Origin: Bradyrhizobium iriomotense
GTDB lineage: Bacteria > Pseudomonadota > Alphaproteobacteria > Rhizobiales > Xanthobacteraceae
NCBI RefSeq assembly: GCF_018130765.1
Contig: NZ_JAFCJZ010000005.1
Coordinates: 1-64,000 of the forward strand
DNA: 64,000 nt
Direction of reading: 5' to 3'
Shown one piece after another: positions 58,865-64,000 of this stretch. Position 1 is the stretch's first letter; the number at the start of each line of letters is the position of its first letter. Made by a program: the position numbers and the translations under genes. The notes beneath the pieces were generated by a model. It did not search any database and was not told where the DNA came from. It saw only the letters and a program-made list of their open reading frames with translations.

Positions 58865-59260
58865 TCAGTAGCCCGGATCGTAATAATAGGGACTGCCGCC
58901 GTAATAGCCCTGGCCGCCGTAATAGCCCGGGCCACCATAGTAAGGACGCGGGCCGTAATAGTGGTTCTCATAATAGTCGCGGCGTCGCTGCTCGGCGATC
59001 ACTCCGCCGATGATGCCCGCCGCTGCGCCCATGAAGGCGAGACCCGCGGCGTTCGGTCCGCGCCGGTAGTAATGGCGACGACGGGACGCGCTGAAATCAG
59101 TGACGTCGGAGGAGGCCTGACCTGCCTTTGTGGACGCCGCCTGCGCCGGCTGAGGGCCCGCCGCAGCCGAGGGCGATACCGAGGTTGCGAGCAGCGCCAG
59201 GCCTGCGCATGCGGCCAGGACGGTGTTGCGGCCTGCTGCGGAAATCATGAGTCTGCTCAT
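58865..59260 (-). CDS. Exported Tyr/Gly-repeat protein
   Basis: A 131-residue protein with a signal peptide (VLAACAGLALLATSVSPSAAA). It has a Gly/Ala-rich membrane-like segment (AAGLAFMGAAAGIIGGVIA) and ends in YYGG-type repeats (PYYGGPGYYGGQGYYGG, then SPYYYDPGY). Start at 59260 follows GAGGAAGG. It resembles small envelope proteins with a glycine-zipper helix and an aromatic tail; function is unknown. Confidence 0.6.
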   Translation of the reverse strand: MSRLMISAAGRNTVLAACAGLALLATSVSPSAAAGPQPAQAASTKAGQASSDVTDFSASRRRHYYRRGPNAAGLAFMGAAAGIIGGVIAEQRRRDYYENHYYGPRPYYGGPGYYGGQGYYGGSPYYYDPGY

Positions 59261-59551
59261 CTCGACCTTCCTCTGTTTTCGCCCAATCACATCTATGCAA
59301 ACCGTCCGTAACGCGCAAACCACTGAAATGGTTTCGTGATCGCGGCAATCTGCCACGCTTTGAACGATTGTAAACCGAACGATCCGATCCAGCTTGCGCC
59401 ATTCAACCTGAGCGGATAATGAACAGCCGCGCCGTTTTTCGGTCGCCGTAAGCGTTCACGTGAACCAACGCATCAACCGACGCCGTCGGGATCGATGCCA
59501 ATTTCCAGGGTTCACCGTGACTGACGCGTTCTATTCTTGAAGAGAAATCAG

Positions 59552-59809
59552 ATGATTGCGGTTCGCAAACTGCCGGCGCGCTATGCGCCGATCGTGATGC
59601 CATTCGTGCTGTCCATCCTCATGACGGCCGTGGTGTCGGTCATTTCAACGCTCCGGAGCCTCGGCGCAACGCCGGCGTTCCTCGCCACATGGCCCGGTGC
59701 CTGGGGGCTGTCGTGGCTCGTCGCCTTCCCGACGCTGCTCGTGGTGCTGCCGCTGGTCCGCCGGATCGTGGCCTGCCTCGTCGCGTCCCCGTCTCAGCCA
59801 GGCCGATAG
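59552..59809 (+). CDS. DUF2798 family membrane protein
   Basis: An 85-residue protein with two membrane helices (APIVMPFVLSILMTAVVSVIST and GLSWLVAFPTLLVVLPLVRRIV) and the P-F-x-x-S-I-L-M-T pattern of DUF2798. Start is the ATG at 59552 with GAAGAG 7-8 nt upstream; the TTG at 59537 is less likely. The biochemical role is unknown. It is convergent with the ClC gene. Confidence 0.65.
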   Translation: MIAVRKLPARYAPIVMPFVLSILMTAVVSVISTLRSLGATPAFLATWPGAWGLSWLVAFPTLLVVLPLVRRIVACLVASPSQPGR

Positions 59810-59856
59810 AAGGCGCGGACGGCGGCGCACGCAGCACGCCGTCCCGCCTCAACGCT

Positions 59857-61644
59857 TTACGACAACGCCCCCAGCACGCCGCGCGTGGCCTTGTCGATCT
59901 CCTCGACATAGCGGCGGCGGGCAAAGTTCTCGGTGAGGAAGCCGACCACCTTGCGGCTGTCGGTGGAATCGACCACCGCCAGCATCTCCGCTTCGGCCTC
60001 GTCGAACACCGCCATCGCCGACTTCACGTTCATTTCCGGGATCAGCACGATGTCGATCAGGCGGGCGAGCTCGATCACCTGGATGTCGTCTGCGATGGTG
60101 TCGAGATCGCTGGAATACAGGTCGGGCAGCAGGACGAGGCCGACATATTCGTCCGCGTTGTTGACGATGACTATACCGGGCCGTGACCCTAGCGCGAATT
60201 CGCGGCGCACAGCCGCGATCGTCGTGGTCGACGGTACCTTGCCGACGTCCGAGCGCATCAAGCGCTCGACGGTGAGGTTGCGCAGCCAGCCGACGTCGTT
60301 GGCGCTGCGGATGGTCTCGCCGCGCAGATGCAGGCGCCAGGTCGAGAAGGAGTGGCCGAACATGAAGCGCACGCAGATCGAGGTGACGATGCAGCCGGCC
60401 AGCACCACGGCGGTGACGTCGACATTGCGGGTCATCTCGAGCACGAGGAAGGACATCGTCAGGGGTCCGCCGACGATGGCGACACCGAGCGTCGCCATGC
60501 CCGTCAGCATCGACACCAGCGGATCGATCACGAAGTTCGGACTGATCAGTTCCAACAGCTCGGCGAAGAACTTCCCGATCAGGCTGCCGACGAACAGCGA
60601 GGCGAAGAACAGGCCGCCGCGGAAGCCCGAGGCGAGCGAGATCAGGCAGGCCGTCACCTTCAGGGCGATGATCAGCGCGATCAGGCCGATCGTCATGTCG
60701 TGAAACAGATCGAGCACCATGGCGCCGTGGCCTGCCGCCAGCACCTGCGGGGTGACAATCGCAAAACCGCCGACGATGAGGCCGCCGAACACCGGACGAA
60801 GCCAGACCGGCAGCCAGGCGAACAGGCGCTCGAACATCGGCGAGGAACGCATCACGGCGATACCGACGCCGCTGGTGATGAGGGCGAGTCCGATCAGCGC
60901 CAGGTACTGCTCGACGCCGACGGAGCTGACCTTGGGTATCTCCAATGAATACGGTGCGCCGCCGAGCCATTGCGCGGTCAGCGCGCCCGCCAGCGAGGCC
61001 GCCAGGATCGGGGCGGCGCTGCCGACCGAATAGACGCCGACGATCAGCTCGCAGGCATAGAAGGCGCCGGTGATCGGCGCGCCGAACGCCGCCGCAATCG
61101 CGGCGGCCGCACCGCAGCCGACCATCAGGCGCAGGTCGTTGCGGCGCAGATTGAAGAACTTGCCGAGCAGCGAGGCGATGCCGGAGCCGATCTGGGTATA
61201 GCCGGCCTCGAGGCCGACCGAGGCGCCGCAACCGTTGGAGATCAGCGTCTGGCTCGACACCACCACGCTGTCGCGCATCGAGAGATTGCCGCCGCGCAGC
61301 GCGTTGGCCTCGATCGGGTCGACCGCGTTGGAGATCTTCATGCGCCGCCGCGACCATTCCATGATGCCGAGCGCCAGTCCGCCGAGCGCAGGCGCGAGCA
61401 GCGCGGCCCAGGGGGTCACGCGCGCATTGGCCGACAGGCGAACGTCGACGGGAATGCCGTAGATCACCACATGGGCGATCTGCGCGATCTCGGCCATCAG
61501 TGTCACGATCGCGCCGGCCAGCGTGCCGATCACGAGCGCCAGCGGGATCAGGTAGAACTCGTTGCTGCGCAAGAGCGCGCGCAGCCGAACCATGGTGCGG
61601 TTGGTTCCCTTGCGATCGACGAGGCGCCTGATCCGTACGAACAC
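59857..61644 (-). CDS. ClC-family chloride channel/antiporter with CBS domains
   Basis: A 595-residue ClC protein: helix region to about residue 430, then a cytoplasmic C-terminal CBS pair (VERLMRSDVGKVPSTTTIAAV, then VIELARLIDIVLIPEMNVKSAMAVF). Ion-path marks are GCGASVGLEAGYTQIGSG (gating Glu in GLEAG), GAPITGAFYACE and GFRGGLFFASLFVG. A Glu at the gate suggests chloride/proton exchange. The start at 61644 has a weak ribosome site. The aldolase gene lies upstream on the same strand, 12 bp away. Confidence 0.9.
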   Translation of the reverse strand: MFVRIRRLVDRKGTNRTMVRLRALLRSNEFYLIPLALVIGTLAGAIVTLMAEIAQIAHVVIYGIPVDVRLSANARVTPWAALLAPALGGLALGIMEWSRRRMKISNAVDPIEANALRGGNLSMRDSVVVSSQTLISNGCGASVGLEAGYTQIGSGIASLLGKFFNLRRNDLRLMVGCGAAAAIAAAFGAPITGAFYACELIVGVYSVGSAAPILAASLAGALTAQWLGGAPYSLEIPKVSSVGVEQYLALIGLALITSGVGIAVMRSSPMFERLFAWLPVWLRPVFGGLIVGGFAIVTPQVLAAGHGAMVLDLFHDMTIGLIALIIALKVTACLISLASGFRGGLFFASLFVGSLIGKFFAELLELISPNFVIDPLVSMLTGMATLGVAIVGGPLTMSFLVLEMTRNVDVTAVVLAGCIVTSICVRFMFGHSFSTWRLHLRGETIRSANDVGWLRNLTVERLMRSDVGKVPSTTTIAAVRREFALGSRPGIVIVNNADEYVGLVLLPDLYSSDLDTIADDIQVIELARLIDIVLIPEMNVKSAMAVFDEAEAEMLAVVDSTDSRKVVGFLTENFARRRYVEEIDKATRGVLGALS

Positions 61645-61656
61645 CTTTTGCCCGCC

Positions 61657-62310
61657 CTACCCTTCCGACAGGCCGTAGCCGGCCATGCGCTGGCGGACCC
61701 GTTCGATCTCGTCGCTGGAAAGCAGCGGCGGCTGTCCGATCTGAAGACAGCCGTGATATTGCCGCGCCAGCGTCTCGACCTCGACGGCGAGCCACATCGC
61801 CTTGTCCAGCGTCTTGCCGATCGCGATCATGCCGTGATGGTCGAGCAGGCAGGCGAGCCGCCCCGCCAGCGCCCGCAGCGCGTGCTCGGACAGTTCCGCC
61901 GTGCCGAAGGTGGCATAGGGCGCACAGCGGATGCTGTCGCCGCCGGCCGCCGCGATCATGTAGTGCACGGGCGGGATGTCCATGCCCATGATCGCCAGGA
62001 TGGTGCAGTAAGTCGGGTGGGCGTGGACGACGGCGTTGACGTCATCCCGCGCCTTCAGGATGTCGAGGTGGAAGCGCCACTCGCTCGACGGCTTCTGATT
62101 TGGCGCATGCGAGCCGTCCATCGCCATGAAGACGATCTGGTCCGGCGTCATGGCGTCATAGGGCACACTGGTCGGCGTGACCAGAAGCCCGTCCGCATGC
62201 CGGACACTGATATTCCCTGATGTGCCCTGGTTGATGCCGAGCGCGTTCATGCGGCGGCAGGCGTCGATGATGGCCTGTCTCTTGGCGAGTTCGTCCGCTG
62301 TCATCGACAT
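61657..62310 (-). CDS. Class II aldolase/adducin family protein (FucA-like)
   Basis: A 217-residue zinc-dependent class II aldolase of the L-fuculose-phosphate aldolase type. Zinc ligands appear in HAHPTY and DHHG; the phosphate-binding loop is NQGTSGNISVRHADG. Start at 62310 follows AGGAAA; a second ATG two codons on is also possible. The substrate is not known. It is probably co-transcribed with the ClC gene. Confidence 0.88.
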   Translation of the reverse strand: MSMTADELAKRQAIIDACRRMNALGINQGTSGNISVRHADGLLVTPTSVPYDAMTPDQIVFMAMDGSHAPNQKPSSEWRFHLDILKARDDVNAVVHAHPTYCTILAIMGMDIPPVHYMIAAAGGDSIRCAPYATFGTAELSEHALRALAGRLACLLDHHGMIAIGKTLDKAMWLAVEVETLARQYHGCLQIGQPPLLSSDEIERVRQRMAGYGLSEG

Positions 62311-62461
62311 CCCGATTTCCTGGCGCTGGTGAAAGGGGAAGTACGTCAAAGCAACATGGCAGTGCAAGCGAAAGCGACCGGTCCATCCGCGATCCGGACG
62401 GCGCGCCCGCCCCTTCTCGAAATAGACCGTAAAATCAACAAATTAACAGATTGTCGCAGGC

Positions 62462-63088
62462 CTACGCCAGGCTCGCCCGGACGGCCGCAATGCCGTTGAT
62501 CACGAACTGCACCGAATAGGCCGCGAGCAGCATGCCGAGCACGCGCGAGAGCACGGCATTTCCGGTGCGCCCGAGGGTGCGGGCGATCAGGCCGGCAGAG
62601 ACAAAGCAGAGCATGCAGAGCAGGCACACCGCGAGCACGATCGCGATGATGATCGCGAGCTTCGCACCGTAGCCGGCGTCGCCCGACAGCAGCAGCGTGG
62701 TCGCGATCGCGCCGGGACCGGCCATCATCGGGATGGCCAGGGGAAACACCGCGACGTCGGAGGCATGCTCCGAGGTCGCCTTGTCGGCCTCGCGCGCCTC
62801 GCGATGCGGACGATCGCCGAAGATCATCTGGTAGGAGACGCCGAACAGCAGCAGCCCGCCGGCGATCTGGAAGGCGGGGATGCCGATCCCGAGCTGGCGC
62901 AGCAGCCAGTTTCCGACCAGCGCGATCACCACCAGGATCGAGGCCGCGATCAGCGGCGCCCGCAGCGCGATCGTCCGCTTGACCTTGTCGGGCATGCCTC
63001 CGGTCGCAGCCAGGAAGGCCGGCGCCAAGCCGACCGGATCGACCACCAGCAGCAGCGTCACGAAGGCGGACAGGGCGAAGTCGAGCAT
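62462..63088 (-). CDS. MarC-family membrane protein
   Basis: A 208-residue inner-membrane protein with six helices of the MarC/UPF0056 family. Marks are LLLVVDPVGLAPAFLAAT and FPLAIPMMAGPGAIATTLLL. The cellular role is not settled. Start at 63088 with AAGGAG upstream. Confidence 0.88.
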   Translation of the reverse strand: MLDFALSAFVTLLLVVDPVGLAPAFLAATGGMPDKVKRTIALRAPLIAASILVVIALVGNWLLRQLGIGIPAFQIAGGLLLFGVSYQMIFGDRPHREAREADKATSEHASDVAVFPLAIPMMAGPGAIATTLLLSGDAGYGAKLAIIIAIVLAVCLLCMLCFVSAGLIARTLGRTGNAVLSRVLGMLLAAYSVQFVINGIAAVRASLA

Positions 63089-63264
63089 GGGGCGCCGGCT
63101 CCTTGCAGGCATGGACGATCTCGGAACCGGCTTAGCTCAACGGGGTCGCCTTGCAAATCTGGTGAGGCAGACAAGCATCCTGCTCACGCAGCGCGATGCT
63201 GGAATTTTGGGGAACCGTCCCCATATCCCCGTTTTCCAACCGCAGCGCCTTCCCCGAGTTTGCC

Positions 63265-63648
63265 ATGCAACCCAAAAATCCCCTCGACTGGATGCTGTCC
63301 GAAGCCCTGGACTCGCTGACCCGCGCCGAACGGCTGCGTCAGCAGTTCGGCCGCCAGGACGCCTGCTGGGAGCCGCCGATCGACGTGCTCGAGACCGAGC
63401 ATGAGCTTTTGATCCTGGTCGCGCTTCCCGGCGTCAATCCGGACAATGTCGAGACGGTCATCCATGACGGCGTGCTCGTGATCTCCGGCCAGCGCACGCT
63501 TCCGCCGGAGCTTCGCAAAGCCCGCATCCACCGCCTCGAGCTGCCGCAAGGCCGCTTCGAGCGGCGCATCGCGCTGCCCCTTGGCCGCTATGCCATCAGC
63601 CGCTTCGTGATGGACGGCTGTGTCGCACTGCGCCTCGCCAAATCCTGA
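63265..63648 (+). CDS. Hsp20/alpha-crystallin family small heat-shock protein
   Basis: A 127-residue small chaperone. The alpha-crystallin domain runs from EPPIDVLETEHELLILVALPGVNPDNV to the end, with VISGQR and LELPQGRFERRIALP beta-strand marks. It holds unfolded proteins for refolding or proteolysis. Start MQPKNPLDW at 63265 lacks a strong ribosome site. The Lon-type gene begins 8 bp past its stop, so the two are co-transcribed. No ROSE-type RNA thermometer was seen, only a GGGGA/TCCCC hairpin (63209-63222) in the leader. Confidence 0.85.
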   Translation: MQPKNPLDWMLSEALDSLTRAERLRQQFGRQDACWEPPIDVLETEHELLILVALPGVNPDNVETVIHDGVLVISGQRTLPPELRKARIHRLELPQGRFERRIALPLGRYAISRFVMDGCVALRLAKS

Positions 63649-63656
63649 GGTCGATC

Positions 63657-64000
63657 ATGGCCACCGAACAGATGAATAACGCACAGACCAATTCTGCCGA
63701 GTCCGACGTGAAGATCCCCGAAGACGCACTGATCATCATCCCCGTGCGCGAGATGGTGCTGTTCCCCGGCGCCATCGCGCCGATTGCGATCGGCCGGGCG
63801 AAGTCCATCGCCGCCGCACAGCAGGCGCTGCGCGAGCAGCGGCCGGTCGGCATCGTCCTGCAGCGCAGCCCCGAGATCGAGGAGCCCGGGCCGGACGACC
63901 TCTACCGGGTCGCGACCATCGCCAACATCGTGCGCTACATCACCGCACCGGACGGCACGCATCACATCGTCTGCCAGGGCGTGCAGCGCGCGCGCATCCT
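63657..64000 (+). CDS. Lon-type ATP-dependent protease, N-terminal part (runs off the window)
   Basis: Only the first 114 residues are visible: MATEQMNNAQTNSAES, then a Lon N-terminal substrate-binding domain (IIIPVREMVLFPGAIAPIAIGR, VGIVLQRSPEIEEPG, YRVATIANIVRYI). It differs from the usual rhizobial Lon start downstream of clpX, so it is probably a second Lon copy. The frame continues past 64000, so the ATPase and peptidase domains are not seen. GAGG precedes the ATG at 63657. Confidence 0.85.
   Translation, partial: MATEQMNNAQTNSAESDVKIPEDALIIIPVREMVLFPGAIAPIAIGRAKSIAAAQQALREQRPVGIVLQRSPEIEEPGPDDLYRVATIANIVRYITAPDGTHHIVCQGVQRARI

Noticed and set aside
59849..61795. Long minus-strand frame in another phase over the ClC gene
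   Set aside because: The ClC frame has recognisable ion-path and CBS motifs; this one is Arg-rich nonsense.
63196..63264. ROSE-type RNA thermometer before hsp20
   Set aside because: No Shine-Dalgarno-pairing stem with the ROSE core could be found; only a short GGGGA/TCCCC hairpin.
1..64000. CRISPR array, tRNA/rRNA genes, transposases, prophage structural genes
   Set aside because: Looked for by eye; no regularly spaced repeats, cloverleaf-like genes or mobile-element enzymes were recognised. The S24 repressor is the only phage-like gene.

Overview
The window is a GC-rich chromosomal segment of an alphaproteobacterium. It looks like Bradyrhizobium or a close relative: gene content, codon use, a GcrA-type regulator, a phasin, a sigma-54-type dctA promoter and several dispersed inverted repeats all fit that group. 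About 60 protein genes are supported and the last (a Lon-type protease) runs off the right edge. No tRNA, rRNA, CRISPR array or insertion sequence was seen.

Layout. 0.2-6.1 kb: Nramp-type metal transporter, enolase-superfamily sugar-acid enzyme, a sulfite dehydrogenase pair whose catalytic subunit gene (soxC) is broken by an internal deletion, and arginase. 6.4-12.6 kb: a CHASE2-PAS-GGDEF-EAL c-di-GMP protein and a FecR-domain protein, divergent from a TpsB/ShlB-type outer-membrane secretion pore. 12.8-16.6 kb: small hydrolase, cytochrome c, phasin and secreted proteins. 16.6-18.9 kb: a GcrA-like regulator and a LexA/CI-like S24 repressor, with one promoter/operator design placed before the repressor and before the gene downstream of it. 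19-24.8 kb: quinone oxidoreductase, MoxR ATPase plus VWA protein, formamidase. 24.8-32.6 kb: a carboxylate cluster (beta-propeller lactonase, tandem-HTH GntR regulator, MFS carrier, aconitase paralogue), with AT-rich palindromes that look like GntR operators, followed by dctA behind a consensus sigma-54 promoter.

34-57 kb is the main theme, a purine/ureide salvage island. It has two complete BMP-type nucleoside/nucleobase ABC importers, an outer-membrane barrel, an allantoate-amidohydrolase-type enzyme, a biuret-hydrolase-like enzyme, a guanine/nucleoside deaminase, 8-oxoguanine deaminase, a two-gene molybdenum purine hydroxylase, a urate/xanthine permease, fused OHCU decarboxylase-HIU hydrolase, allantoinase (PuuE) and a DUF3830 protein. 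Together they cover guanine and xanthine through urate to allantoin and allantoate, except that no urate oxidase is present. GG-N10-GC promoter elements in the right orientation precede the BMP operon, the 8-oxoguanine deaminase gene, the hydroxylase operon and the allantoinase operon, which suggests sigma-54 (nitrogen-limitation) control of the island.

57-64 kb: small secreted proteins, a 1-kb gene-free stretch filled with dispersed repeats, a ClC channel, a class II aldolase, a MarC protein, and an Hsp20-Lon pair. The most noteworthy observations are the shared S24 operator/promoter design, the sigma-54 set of the purine island, the GntR palindromes, and the damaged soxC.
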